Source: an uncultured bacterium
Lineage (GTDB): Bacteria; Verrucomicrobiota; Verrucomicrobiia; CAIQCK01
Reading direction: 5' to 3'
NCBI GenBank assembly: GCA_903870275.1
Contig: CAIQCK010000012.1
Coordinates: forward strand, 1-64,000
Length of the DNA stretch: 64,000 bases
Made by a program: the position numbers and the translations under genes. Below are positions 1-8,659 of the stretch, one piece after another (the first letter of the stretch is position 1; every line of letters starts with the position of its first letter). The notes beneath the pieces were generated by a model. The model was not told the origin of the DNA. It did not search any database and saw only the letters and a list, made by a program, of their open reading frames with translations.

Positions 1-82
1 ATCGTCAACCGATCCCGTTCCTTCCGACTCATCGTTAATGTCTCCATCTTGTGACCGGAGTTGCTACCGCAACCCCGTCCCA

Positions 83-120
83 AAGGGGACATTTCTATTG
101 AGTTACAAGGGGGACATTCT
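83..120. repeat. Two direct copies of a GGGGACATT-type motif
   Basis: AAGGGGACATTTCT (83-96) and AAGGGGGACATTCT (107-120) form a short tandem pair with a 24-nt step. Multiple GGGGACATT-like copies can occur at the ends of some transposons, so this could be the edge of an element lying left of the window, but no transposase is present and the reading is weak. The rest of 1-189 holds no convincing gene. Confidence 0.3.
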
Positions 121-189
121 CATGGAGTTCCGACACCCGACTTTCCCCGGCTTGCCTGCGGCCTTCCGAAACGCTACTAGTTCTCTGAC

Positions 190-2967
190 ATGCAACGCTG
201 CCGATTCATTGCCTTTCTCCTGACGCTGTTCGCCGCGCTCACTTTCGCCGGCGACGCGGACCACGAGGCGCGCCATTTGCGCCACATCAAGCAGCTCACC
301 TTCGACGGCGCGCGCAGCGGCGAGGGCTACTTTTCGCCGGACGGCACCCGCATCGTCTTCCAGAGCACGCGCGCGCCGCTCCAGTCGGGCGAGGCGGAGA
401 ATCCGTTCTACCAGATCTTCACCATGGACCTACGCAGCGGCGAGTTGCGACGGCTCAGTCCCGGCGTCGGCAAGACCACCTGCTCCTTCTTCCGGCCCGA
501 CGGCAAGCGCATCCTGTTCGCCTCAACGCATCTCGATCCCGACGCACTGAAGAAGCAGCGCGAGGAGATCGAGTTCCAGAAGAGCGGCAAGCAGCGCCGT
601 TACTCGTGGGATTTCGATGACGCCTACGACATCTTCGACTGCAAGCCCGACGGCAGCGACTTGCGCCGCCTCACCGACGCGAAGGGCTACGACGCCGAGG
701 CGAGCTACTCGCCCGACGGCAGGCGCATTTGTTTCTGCTCGGCGCGCGACGGCGACCGGGAGATTTATGTGATGGACGCCGACGGCGGAAACCAGCGCCG
801 CGTCACGCGCGATCCGGGCTACGACGGCGGGCCGTTTTTCGCCCCAGACGGCCAATGGATCGTCTACCGCCACTTCACGCCGGACGAGACGAAGGCGGAA
901 ATCATGATGATCCGCCCCGACGGCAGCGGCAAGCGACAGGTCACAAAGCTCGGCGCGATGAGCTGGTCGCCATTTTTCCATCCGGGCGGCAAGTGGATCG
1001 TGTTTTGCTCGAACAAGGACGGCGGCTTCGGCAACTTCGAGCTTTACCTCGTCCGGCCCGACGGCACGCAACTGACGCGGCTGACCTACAGCGACGGCTT
1101 CGACGGTCTGCCGGTCTTCTCGCCGGACGGACAAAAACTGATGTGGACCTCGACGCGCGCCGGCGGCAAGTCGCAGCTTTTCATTGCCGATTTTGTCGAG
1201 CCGTGGACCCAGGAGAAGGCGGAAGGCGGAGGACGGAAAACGGAAGCGAAGACGGCGTTCGATGCCGGGGCGATCCAGAAGGACATCGCCTATCTCGCCT
1301 CGCCGGAACTCGAGGGCCGCATGACCGCCTCGCCGGGCGAGCGCAAGGCAGAGGCGTTCATCGAGAAACATTTCCGCGCCGACGGCCTGTGCGACGTGAC
1401 ACAGCAGCCGTTCGAGTTCCAGTCCGGCGTCGGCCTCGGCCGGAACAACTTTTTCGAGGCCACGCTCGGCGCGGAAAAAGCTGGCGGCGCGGTGGACGCG
1501 GACTTCGTGCCGCTGGCGCTTTCGGGCAACGGCGAAGTCGAGGGCGAGGTCGTCTTCGCCGGCTACGGCATCGTGACGCAGGGCTACGACTCGTTCGCGC
1601 ATCTCGACGTGAAGGACAAGATCGTGCTTGTGCTGCGCTTCCAGCCCGAGGCCGCGACGGAGAAAGAGCGCGAGCGGCTGCGACATTTCGCGCCGTTGCG
1701 GTTGAAGGCAATGATGGCGCGCGAGCGCGGCGCGAAGGCGCTGCTGGTGACGACCGGGCCGAGTTCGCTGCCGCACGACCAACTCATCCCGCGCGGCGGC
1801 GACGGCAGTTTCGCCGACAGCGGCATCGTCGCGGCGCAGCTCTCGCGGAAAATGGCGGAAAGGATTTTCACCGCCGGCGGCAAGGACCTGAAGACGGCGC
1901 AGGACGCGCTCGACAAGCTGGAGACGCAGGGCGGTTTCGCGCTGACGGGCGTGCGTGTGAAGATGCGCGTGGACCTGAAAAAACAGACTGCCACCGGCCA
2001 CAACGTTTTCGCCTTCGTCCGCGCCGGCGCGGGCGACCGGCTCAATGAAACCGTCGTGGTCGGCGCGCACTACGACCACCTCGGCTATGGCGGCGAGAAC
2101 TCGCTCGGCTCGGGCTTCGAGGAGATTCATCCCGGCGCCGACGACAACGCGAGCGGCACCGCCGGCGTGCTGGAGCTGGCTCGTTATTTCGGCCCGCGTG
2201 CGAAATCGCTGCGGCGCGACGTGCTCTTCGCGTGCTTCAGCGGCGAGGAACTCGGCGACCTCGGCTCGTCGGCGTTTTGCAAGAACCCGCCCGTGCCGAT
2301 GTCGAACATTGTCACGATGGTGAACATGGACATGATCGGACGGCTGACGGATCGGCGGCTCGCCCTGCAGGGCGCCGGCTCGTCCGATGTCTGGCCGCGG
2401 CTGATGGAGCGGTTCGCCGCCGGCCTGCCGCTGTGCGTGATGCTCAGCAACGATCCATATCTGCCGACCGACTCGTCCTCGTTTTATCAGGCCGGCGTGC
2501 CGGCAGTGAATTTCTTCACCGGCTCGCACCGCGACTACCATCGTCCGAGCGACACCGCCGACAAGATCAACGCCCCCGGCGAGGCCACCGTGCTGGAGCT
2601 GGTGCGGCGCGTCGTCGAGGACCTGGCGACGCGGCCTGGCCGGCCGCGCTTCGAGAAAGTCGCCGAGCGCTCGCCGATGGGCGTCGGCCGCGACACGTTG
2701 CGCGCCTACCTCGGCACGATTCCCGATTACAGCGAGGGCGACCGCCTCGGCGTGAAGCTGAGCGGCACGCGCTCCGGCAGCCCGGCGGAGAAAGGCGGCC
2801 TGCGCGCCGGCGACGTGATCGTGAAATTCGGCGGCAAGCAAATCCGCAACATCTACGATTACACCTACGCGCTCGACGGCGCAAAGATCGGCCAGCCGGT
2901 GGAGATCGTTGTGCAACGCGACGGCAAGGACGTGACGTTGACCGTGACGCCACAGCAGCGGCAGTGA
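190..2967 (+). CDS. Exported TolB-propeller / M28 metallopeptidase / PDZ fusion protein
   Basis: A 925-residue secreted protein. Residues 1-20 look like a signal peptide. Residues about 30-337 hold repeated PD40/TolB blades (recurring FSPDG, RPDGS). A PA-like insert is followed by an M28 zinc aminopeptidase domain. The likely zinc ligands and catalytic residues are visible: AHYDHLG near residue 627, GADDNASG near 650, GEELGDLGS near 685, MDMIG near 713 and HRDYHRPSD near 780. A C-terminal PDZ domain (about 850-925) contains GLRAGDVIVKFGG. The family cleaves N-terminal residues from peptides outside the cytoplasm; the propeller and PDZ probably handle substrate. A repeat-like linker (residues about 342-353) joins propeller to peptidase. 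No Shine-Dalgarno precedes the ATG. The gene is probably monocistronic and ends before a strong hairpin. Confidence 0.9.
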   Translation: MQRCRFIAFLLTLFAALTFAGDADHEARHLRHIKQLTFDGARSGEGYFSPDGTRIVFQSTRAPLQSGEAENPFYQIFTMDLRSGELRRLSPGVGKTTCSFFRPDGKRILFASTHLDPDALKKQREEIEFQKSGKQRRYSWDFDDAYDIFDCKPDGSDLRRLTDAKGYDAEASYSPDGRRICFCSARDGDREIYVMDADGGNQRRVTRDPGYDGGPFFAPDGQWIVYRHFTPDETKAEIMMIRPDGSGKRQVTKLGAMSWSPFFHPGGKWIVFCSNKDGGFGNFELYLVRPDGTQLTRLTYSDGFDGLPVFSPDGQKLMWTSTRAGGKSQLFIADFVEPWTQEKAEGGGRKTEAKTAFDAGAIQKDIAYLASPELEGRMTASPGERKAEAFIEKHFRADGLCDVTQQPFEFQSGVGLGRNNFFEATLGAEKAGGAVDADFVPLALSGNGEVEGEVVFAGYGIVTQGYDSFAHLDVKDKIVLVLRFQPEAATEKERERLRHFAPLRLKAMMARERGAKALLVTTGPSSLPHDQLIPRGGDGSFADSGIVAAQLSRKMAERIFTAGGKDLKTAQDALDKLETQGGFALTGVRVKMRVDLKKQTATGHNVFAFVRAGAGDRLNETVVVGAHYDHLGYGGENSLGSGFEEIHPGADDNASGTAGVLELARYFGPRAKSLRRDVLFACFSGEELGDLGSSAFCKNPPVPMSNIVTMVNMDMIGRLTDRRLALQGAGSSDVWPRLMERFAAGLPLCVMLSNDPYLPTDSSSFYQAGVPAVNFFTGSHRDYHRPSDTADKINAPGEATVLELVRRVVEDLATRPGRPRFEKVAERSPMGVGRDTLRAYLGTIPDYSEGDRLGVKLSGTRSGSPAEKGGLRAGDVIVKFGGKQIRNIYDYTYALDGAKIGQPVEIVVQRDGKDVTLTVTPQQRQ
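1215..1250 (+). repeat. In-frame GGCGGAAGG/GGACGGAA tract in the inter-domain linker
   Basis: A purine-rich degenerate tract (GAAGGCGGAAGGCGGAGGAC followed by more GGA units) encodes a Lys/Glu/Gly/Arg-rich segment exactly between the propeller and the peptidase domain. It resembles the stop-poor periodic arrays elsewhere in the window and may be an inserted repeat that became a linker. Confidence 0.45.
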
Positions 2968-2998
2968 CGGCGGCGCGGGTTCTGTCTCCGTCTGCTGT

Positions 2999-3065
2999 AG
3001 CGGCGGTCTCTGACCGCCGGTCATTGATGATGATTTCGGCGGTCGGAGACCGCCGCTTGTTTTTG
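2999..3065 (+). terminator. 20-bp inverted repeat followed by a T-rich run
   Basis: Arms 2999-3018 and 3038-3057 pair at 19 of 20 positions with a 19-nt loop, and TGTTTTT follows the right arm. It lies just after the peptidase stop codon, so it can act as an intrinsic terminator. It is also built like the other facing-repeat hairpins of this window. Confidence 0.6.
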
Positions 3066-3158
3066 CGCGACCCACAATCACCCGACGGTCTGAGTTGACA
3101 ACGGCGCGGCGGTTTTGCACCCTCAGGCGGCGTGAATGCCGCGCCGATTGGAGGACTT

Positions 3159-4085
3159 ATGGCGACTGTGCACATCCGGAAGATGACCAAGGCGGACCGA
3201 GTGGAAGTCAGCGAGCTGATTCACCTCTCCACCAACCACTGGTATCAAACCCACGGCCACGGGCCGGTTTTCAGCGGCGGGCCGGCGCGGACGGCGGTGT
3301 TCTTCGATGTTTACGAGGCGCTCGATCCCGGCTGCGGCATCGTGGCCGTTCATCCCAACGGCCAGCTCGCCGGTTCCTGTTTCTACCATCCGCGCGAGAC
3401 GCACGTTTCGCTCGGCATCATGAACTCGCATCCGAGCTACACCGGCTGCGGCGTGGCGCACGCGTTGCTGGAGTGGATCATCCGGTTCGCCGAACGCCAA
3501 GGGAAACCGGTGCGGCTCGTCAGCAGCGCCATGAACCTCGATTCGTTCTCGCTCTATACGCGGGCGGGCTTCGCGCCGCGCGCCGCGTATCAGGACATGT
3601 TTCTGCCGGTGCCCAAGGGCGGGCTGAAGTCCCGACCGGCCGGCGTCAAGCGCGTCCGCCCGGCGCGGCTCGGCGACGTGCCGGCCATAGGGAAGATGGA
3701 AATGGAATTGTCCGGCATCCGGCGCGAGAAGGATTACCGCTACTTCATCAAGAACCGCGCCGGCTTCTGGCATGCGTCGGTCATTGAAGGCGACGGCGGG
3801 CGGCTGGACGGCTTCTGCGCCTCCTCGGCGCATCCGGGCTGCAACATGATCGGGCCGGGCATCGCGCGCGGGCCGCAGGACGCGGCGGCGCTGCTGTGGG
3901 CCGAGCTGGACCGCCATCGCGGCCGCACGCCGGTGTTTCTCGTGCCGGTGGAATGCTCGCCGCTGGTGCAAACGGCCTACGCGTGGGGCGCACGGAATTG
4001 CGAACTGCATTACAGCCAGGTGCGCGGAGCGTGCCAGCCTTTCCGCGGCGTGAACCTCCCCACCTTCCTGCCGGAAACGGCGTGA
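3159..4085 (+). CDS. Tandem GNAT-family N-acetyltransferase
   Basis: A 308-residue cytoplasmic protein. The start at 3159 is chosen over an in-frame ATG at 3132 because GGAGG (3150-3154) sits 4 nt upstream. The N-terminal half looks like an acetyl-CoA-dependent GNAT fold: strand with MNSHPSYTGCGVAHALLEW, in which the TGCGVAHAL segment matches the acetyl-CoA pyrophosphate loop (Q/RxxGxG/A type), then SSAMNLDSFSLYTRAGF, the usual helix with a conserved Tyr. The C-terminal half (from about RPARLGDVPAIGKME) begins like a second, degenerate GNAT domain. Substrate unknown. No functional partner is evident next to it. Confidence 0.8.
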   Translation: MATVHIRKMTKADRVEVSELIHLSTNHWYQTHGHGPVFSGGPARTAVFFDVYEALDPGCGIVAVHPNGQLAGSCFYHPRETHVSLGIMNSHPSYTGCGVAHALLEWIIRFAERQGKPVRLVSSAMNLDSFSLYTRAGFAPRAAYQDMFLPVPKGGLKSRPAGVKRVRPARLGDVPAIGKMEMELSGIRREKDYRYFIKNRAGFWHASVIEGDGGRLDGFCASSAHPGCNMIGPGIARGPQDAAALLWAELDRHRGRTPVFLVPVECSPLVQTAYAWGARNCELHYSQVRGACQPFRGVNLPTFLPETA

Positions 4086-4140
4086 AGCTTGGCACTCGCG
4101 GTATTCGCACAGCTACGGCTTTTTTGTTTTGGCGCGAGGG

Positions 4141-4569
4141 TCAGGAAACTGATTCGTGAAGTCTCTCTCGCAATATCCTCAAAGTCTCTTTGTATTTCTG
4201 TGGCTCCTTTGCATGCCCAAGAGCCTCGTTGGTTGAGATACCGACAGGTGTGATAGAGTTCTTCTTCAGTCTGCCCAGCCAGTCAAATTCAGCAATCAAT
4301 TCTCCTTCGGCCAACCCAATGCCGAGAGCATTGAATCGCAAATCGCTGTCCCGCAACGCTTCAGTTTGGGCAATGATTGTTTCAACCGAAACGAGCGCAC
4401 GGAGCGAGGTCAGGTAATATGCGGTGATTCCCATGTGCGTGACGATTCTCGCATCTGGTTTTGACGAATCCACAAGTCGAATGAGGATCGGTAGTGAATC
4501 CTCGTTGTAGCCCCATGAGTCTGAATCGCTCAAGTTAACCACAATAAATCTCTTACGTTTTGCACTCAC
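4141..4569 (-). CDS. Small low-GC protein of unknown function
   Basis: About 142 residues from a GTG at 4569. The open frame continues upstream only as a shadow of the neighbouring large gene, so the GTG is the first plausible start. It lies 20 nt after the stop of the diheme protein on the same strand. The sequence begins KRKRFIVVNLSDSDSWGYN and has a stretch GIGLAEGELIAEFDWLGRL that faintly recalls the core of class III cyclase/GGDEF-like folds, but catalytic residues cannot be assigned and I do not recognise the family. Its GC content is clearly below that of both neighbours, which suggests recent acquisition. No Shine-Dalgarno is visible. Confidence 0.6.
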   Translation of the reverse strand: MSAKRKRFIVVNLSDSDSWGYNEDSLPILIRLVDSSKPDARIVTHMGITAYYLTSLRALVSVETIIAQTEALRDSDLRFNALGIGLAEGELIAEFDWLGRLKKNSITPVGISTNEALGHAKEPQKYKETLRILRERLHESVS

Positions 4570-4589
4570 GACATGCTCACATGTTTCAC

Positions 4590-7500
4590 TTATTTGAGGC
4601 TCGTCGGCCGGATTCCCAGCGCGGACTCCAGTGTCGGCACGGGGCGGAAGTCGGGGCGGTCGCGGTAGGCGATGTTGCGGCGGCCGAAGTAGGAACCGTA
4701 ATAGGGGGCGTTGGCGTCCACCCACGTCACAAGCTTGATCCAGTCCTCGCGCGGCAGATTCACGTCGTGATGGCCGGCGCGGAGGACGGAAACGAGCCGG
4801 CTCTTGTGCGACCCGTAAGTGTAGGGCGGCACCGCGGGCGCGTAGCCCATCGCGTCGGCGCCTTCGGGCTTGGGGCCGACAAATTCCTGGATGTAGCCGA
4901 CGAGGTCCTTGTGGATGATGCTCTCGTAGGACTTGCAGAACAGTTCGGTCATCTCGCCGGTCAGGACGAGGTCGCCGGCGGGTTTCTGCGCGCCGTGGCA
5001 GGAGACGCAGTGGCGGTCGAAGATCGGCTGGATGTCGGTCGGGAAGTGGATGGGCCGCGGCGCGATTTCGCCGGGCTGCGGCTGGGGCTGCACCGGCGGG
5101 GATTTCATCGCCAGCGGCACACGGCTCACCGGCGTGTGGCTGCGATTCTCGTGGCAGCCGATGCACGAGCGGCGCTCGCCCGGCTGGAAGTTCACGAACG
5201 TCCGCATCCGCTGGATTTCCATGAAGTCCTTGTCGAGGGCCTGGAGGAAAATGTTGCGGTTGGCCGGCACATTGAAACACGCCGAGCCGTCCTCGCGCAC
5301 CGGCACGATGCCGTGAAGCACCTTGATGCTCAGGTGGGCGTAGAGGCTCACCGCCACCATCTGGCCCGGGGCGTGGTCGTTGCCCTGGTAACCGGTATAC
5401 ACTGACCACGGCCGCGCCACCTGCTCCATCACACGCAAATATTTCACCGCGCCCGGCGCAACGCCGTCGAGGCCCTGATAGACATCGGTGACGAGCACGG
5501 TAGCCGTGTCACTCCGTGACGCGGTTGGTTTCTCGCTGTGCGTCGCATCACCGAGCGACGCGGCAACTTGCCCCGCGCCGGACAACGCGGGCGGCACGGC
5601 GCGCGGTTCCAAAGGCCGCGCCTGGAAGCACGAGATGGCCGGATCGCTGTAGATGGGAACCCGGTTGCCGAAGACGTCGAGCAGGTAGAGGCCGAAGCCC
5701 GCAGGATCGTTCCACTCGCCGGCCGGGTTGCACGAGACGAGGAAGAACTTGCCCGCGACCGACGCGCTCGTCGGGTCGGTGAGCGGGAACGGATCGCAAT
5801 ACCACGGCCCGTAGATGTCCACGATCCAGCGGCCGTTGCGGAACTGCCGCAGGCCCCAGTTGCCTTTCGGCAGCGAGCCGGGCGTCAGGACGTTCATCGC
5901 CTCGTCGGTGCGCTTGTCCTTGTGGAGGTCCACCAGCACGATGGCGCCGACGTTGCCCGGGCTGTGACCCGAGCCGAGACAGACGACGAGATCGTTGCGG
6001 CCGGGAACCTGGCGCGCCTGCGTGAGCACGGCGGGCGTGGTGATGTTGTTGCCGTAAACTTCCTCCGACTGGCTGCCGTCGGGGAACATCGTCCAGAGCG
6101 ACTGCACCGCGCCCGCGCCCTTGTCCACGTATTCCCAGCGGTTGTAGAGAATGCGGCCGTCGTTCATCATCGTCGGGCAAAACTCGCTGAGCGCGCCGTG
6201 CGAGAGCAGCGTCAGGCCGGAGCCGTCGGCGTTCACGCGGTGGAGGCTCGGCACAGTCAACGAATGGCCGCCGCAGAGCACGCTGCGCTCGACGCGCGTC
6301 GAGGTGAACGCGATACCACCGCCGGGCAGGTAGCAGGGATGCATGTCGTCGCTCCAATGCCCGTAGCGGCCGGGATTTTTCGCCAGCTCCTCGCGCGAGC
6401 ACGTCGCATACGTCGCGATGCGCGTCTCTTCGTCCGCGGGCGGCTGCGTCACCTGCCGCAAGCCGCGCCCGTCCACGCCGACCTCGTAGATGCGGTATCC
6501 CTGCGGTTTCGGTGGCTTGTAGTCGAACAGAATCCGTTGGGCATCGAACGACAGGTCGTAGCGGCCGAAGATGCCGTCGCCGAACTGCGGCGCAATGTCG
6601 GAGACCGCGCCGTCCGCGAGCGAGAGCAGGGAGAGCGCGCCGCCAAAGCGTTTGCTGCCCTCGTTGAACTCATCATAATAATGATTCGAGTCGTAGGTGA
6701 AACGCTTGACGAAGAGCAGCTTCTTGCCTGCCAGCAGCGGATTCTCCGTCACCAACGCCTCGCGCTGGAGACTCTGGATTTCGCGGAGCAGCGACTCGCC
6801 CGGGGCCTCAGCCTTCGCCAGCAGCCGGTGGCGCACATCGGCGGCGCGCCCCAGCAGCCGGTCGCCGGGATAGCGGCCGGGAAAGGCGGTGCGGAGTTCC
6901 TTCACCGCGGCGATGAGCGTGTCCACATCGTGGAGGCTCGCACGCATGGCGGCGGCGGCGACGCAAAGATCCAGCGGCCCGGCGAGTGACGAGTGGACCA
7001 ACATGTCGTAGCGCGCACGGATCGTGGCCGCGTCCGCGCCAAGGTTCTCGAGCACGCCATCAAGAAACCGCTGCTCCAAAGACGGGTTCGTCCCCTCGGC
7101 GAACCAGCCATTGGCCGGCTCGAACCAACTGAAATCCACCTGCTCCAGCAAGCGGTGCTGCTCGGGCGGGAAGTCGTTTTCGATCATCGCCCAGAGCGCC
7201 GGCTCGGGCGCGGAGGAAACACGGACCGCGTTGAACCATGACCGTTGCGCGCGTTTGTCGAGCGCGACGAGCAGGCGATTCTCGCCGGCATCGAGCGTCA
7301 CGTCCACCAGCACCACGTCGTGCCAGCCGCGGCGCTTGGCCACCGGCACGCGCTCGTAGCCGGCCAGCCGGTTGTGCAGCGCCACTGGTTTGCCGTTCAC
7401 CCACACCAACGCGTCCGATGGCTTCACGCCCGCGCCCGACGGCGGCGGCCGGTAGGCGAATCCACCGAACCGCTCGTGCCGGCTCAGCTCAATCGTGAGC

Positions 7501-7901
7501 GCCACCGGCTTCGTGGCCGTGATCGTCGTGAAGAGATAGCTGTCCGTTGAATTATTGGGGAGCGTGGGATTGCCCGCCGCATCGCTCGCGCACTTCAGCC
7601 GACGAGATGCCTCTAGTTCACCATCCTTCACCATCAGCGTCACCGCCGCCGGGTCGAGTGTCTCCTTGTCGCCCAACTTCACGCGTTGCCACGCCCCGAC
7701 CTTGATGGCGCCGCGCGCGTCCTTCTGCGCCGCCTGCCATTGCTGGAGCCGCGCCCGCGTCGCCAGCATCGTTTGCTGGAGCGTCGGCTGTTTCTCATAG
7801 AGCGGCTCCTGTGCCGGCAGCAGTCCCGCCTGCAACATCACGCCCGCCGCGCCCGCAAGGACGCCGGCCCGCCGCATCGTCATGGCCATCGAGCTTCGCA
7901 T
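4590..7901 (-). CDS. Exported TolB-propeller protein with HZS-alpha-like region and two c-type heme motifs
   Basis: A 1103-residue exported protein. The ATG at 7901 has GGAGA 8 nt upstream, and residues 1-30 form a signal peptide ending near LPAQEP. An N-terminal region with a beta-sandwich look is followed by PD40/TolB-like blades (FDAQRILFDYKPP, HPCYLPGGGIAFTST, FCPTMMNDGRILYNRWEYVD). The C-terminal part carries two CxxCH heme-binding motifs, CIGCH near residue 910 and CVSCH near 963, as in planctomycete/verrucomicrobial proteins related to the hydrazine synthase alpha subunit. Those relatives are mostly of unknown function and the presence of this fold does not imply anammox. It is probably periplasmic or envelope bound and takes part in electron transfer or redox chemistry. 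A repeat-like insertion is present in frame near residue 780-800 (5508-5573). The gene is followed closely by the small orphan gene. Confidence 0.82.
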   Translation of the reverse strand: MRSSMAMTMRRAGVLAGAAGVMLQAGLLPAQEPLYEKQPTLQQTMLATRARLQQWQAAQKDARGAIKVGAWQRVKLGDKETLDPAAVTLMVKDGELEASRRLKCASDAAGNPTLPNNSTDSYLFTTITATKPVALTIELSRHERFGGFAYRPPPSGAGVKPSDALVWVNGKPVALHNRLAGYERVPVAKRRGWHDVVLVDVTLDAGENRLLVALDKRAQRSWFNAVRVSSAPEPALWAMIENDFPPEQHRLLEQVDFSWFEPANGWFAEGTNPSLEQRFLDGVLENLGADAATIRARYDMLVHSSLAGPLDLCVAAAAMRASLHDVDTLIAAVKELRTAFPGRYPGDRLLGRAADVRHRLLAKAEAPGESLLREIQSLQREALVTENPLLAGKKLLFVKRFTYDSNHYYDEFNEGSKRFGGALSLLSLADGAVSDIAPQFGDGIFGRYDLSFDAQRILFDYKPPKPQGYRIYEVGVDGRGLRQVTQPPADEETRIATYATCSREELAKNPGRYGHWSDDMHPCYLPGGGIAFTSTRVERSVLCGGHSLTVPSLHRVNADGSGLTLLSHGALSEFCPTMMNDGRILYNRWEYVDKGAGAVQSLWTMFPDGSQSEEVYGNNITTPAVLTQARQVPGRNDLVVCLGSGHSPGNVGAIVLVDLHKDKRTDEAMNVLTPGSLPKGNWGLRQFRNGRWIVDIYGPWYCDPFPLTDPTSASVAGKFFLVSCNPAGEWNDPAGFGLYLLDVFGNRVPIYSDPAISCFQARPLEPRAVPPALSGAGQVAASLGDATHSEKPTASRSDTATVLVTDVYQGLDGVAPGAVKYLRVMEQVARPWSVYTGYQGNDHAPGQMVAVSLYAHLSIKVLHGIVPVREDGSACFNVPANRNIFLQALDKDFMEIQRMRTFVNFQPGERRSCIGCHENRSHTPVSRVPLAMKSPPVQPQPQPGEIAPRPIHFPTDIQPIFDRHCVSCHGAQKPAGDLVLTGEMTELFCKSYESIIHKDLVGYIQEFVGPKPEGADAMGYAPAVPPYTYGSHKSRLVSVLRAGHHDVNLPREDWIKLVTWVDANAPYYGSYFGRRNIAYRDRPDFRPVPTLESALGIRPTSLK
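5508..5573. repeat. In-frame copy of a GTCACTCCGTGACGCG element inside the diheme gene
   Basis: GTCACTCCGTGACGCG (5508-5523) is identical to positions 43194-43209 in the repeat-rich spacer after the IMP dehydrogenase gene. It is followed here by a second degenerate unit (CATCACCGAGCGACGCGG). Within the protein it encodes a Ser/Thr/Asp/Glu-rich stretch (SLGDATHSEKPTASRSD) between recognisable segments. Confidence 0.6.
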
Positions 7902-8046
7902 GATTCACGTCTCCGTTTCACCGGTCCTCGACCCGCGCTTCCGACGTTCTGTTTCTACTCCGGTCAGCGCCAGAAGCAAGCCTGCCGACGCACGCCGCGG
8001 GGCGCGGGCCTCCGACCGTAGCCGCCGATGCGCAGCCACGTTTTGA

Positions 8047-8074
8047 TTGCGACTGCGCGGCGCTGAGATAAGAT
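8047..8074 (+). promoter_or_regulatory. Promoter TTGCGA-N16-TAAGAT, near-leaderless
   Basis: TTGCGA (8047-8052) and TAAGAT (8069-8074) are 16 nt apart, and the -10 ends 9 nt before the ATG at 8084. Transcription would begin at or within a few nt of the start codon. No Shine-Dalgarno is present. Confidence 0.55.
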
Positions 8075-8083
8075 GCACACATC

Positions 8084-8626
8084 ATGAACCGGCTCTCGGC
8101 CATCTTAGGGTTGTTGCTTTTTCTCATCTGCGGCGTCAGTCACGTCCGCGCCCAGGGCGGCACGATGCAGCAGGCTATCGCCGCGCTGCCGAACGACGCC
8201 GACGTGCGGATCATTTACACCGACGTGCTCGGCGACAAGAAGTCCATCCGCAACGACGTGCAGGTTTCCCAGGAGCTGACTTTTCATCTCGTCTTGCGCC
8301 TCCCCACCGCCGCGGCGAAACAGAAGCAGACAGCGGCGGCTGCCAGCCGGTCGCCGGTGATCGCCAGTCAGACGCCGGACGCCTGGCAGTTGTTGGTCCA
8401 CGCGCGTGAGTGGAACGGCCAGGAAACGCTCGAAGCGGGGAGCCTCGCCGAGAAGAGGCTCATCTGGCTGTTGCGCCGGCGCATGGCGGCCACGACCGAC
8501 GCCGCCGAAAAACAGAACGCCTCGGTGCTGGTCGAGGTTTTGATGAACCGGAAACAATCCTTTCCCGCGCCGACCAGCGGCCGGTGGGCGCTGCGCAGCG
8601 CGGCGTTGCCCCCCAAGAAACCTTGA
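8084..8626 (+). CDS. Small exported protein of unknown function
   Basis: A 180-residue protein. Residues 1-23 (MNRLSAILGLLLFLICG..) are a clear signal peptide. The mature part starts AQGGTMQQAIAALPNDADV and contains a predicted strand-rich segment (VRIIYTDVLGDKKSI), then an Ala/Lys/Gln-rich linker. Two basic helical stretches (EKRLIWLLRRRMAATT) close the protein. I do not recognise a family. It is 33 nt upstream of the antiporter gene on the same strand, so the two may be co-transcribed. Confidence 0.7.
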   Translation: MNRLSAILGLLLFLICGVSHVRAQGGTMQQAIAALPNDADVRIIYTDVLGDKKSIRNDVQVSQELTFHLVLRLPTAAAKQKQTAAAASRSPVIASQTPDAWQLLVHAREWNGQETLEAGSLAEKRLIWLLRRRMAATTDAAEKQNASVLVEVLMNRKQSFPAPTSGRWALRSAALPPKKP

Positions 8627-8659
8627 ACCTCCGCCCGCCACTGCCTCCCGATACCACTC

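Noticed and set aside
38..223. Short ORF at the left end
   Set aside because: Overlaps the signal peptide of the peptidase gene in another frame, Cys/Arg-rich, no ribosome-binding site.
523..3120. 865-codon antisense ORF opposite the peptidase gene
   Set aside because: High-GC codon bias leaves few stops on the other strand; the predicted protein is Arg/Ala/His-rich with no domain, whereas the plus frame has clear M28 and PDZ motifs.
4570..5409. N-terminal two thirds of a 422-codon minus-strand frame
   Set aside because: This part is a shadow of the diheme gene; only the portion from the GTG at 4569 has protein-like composition.
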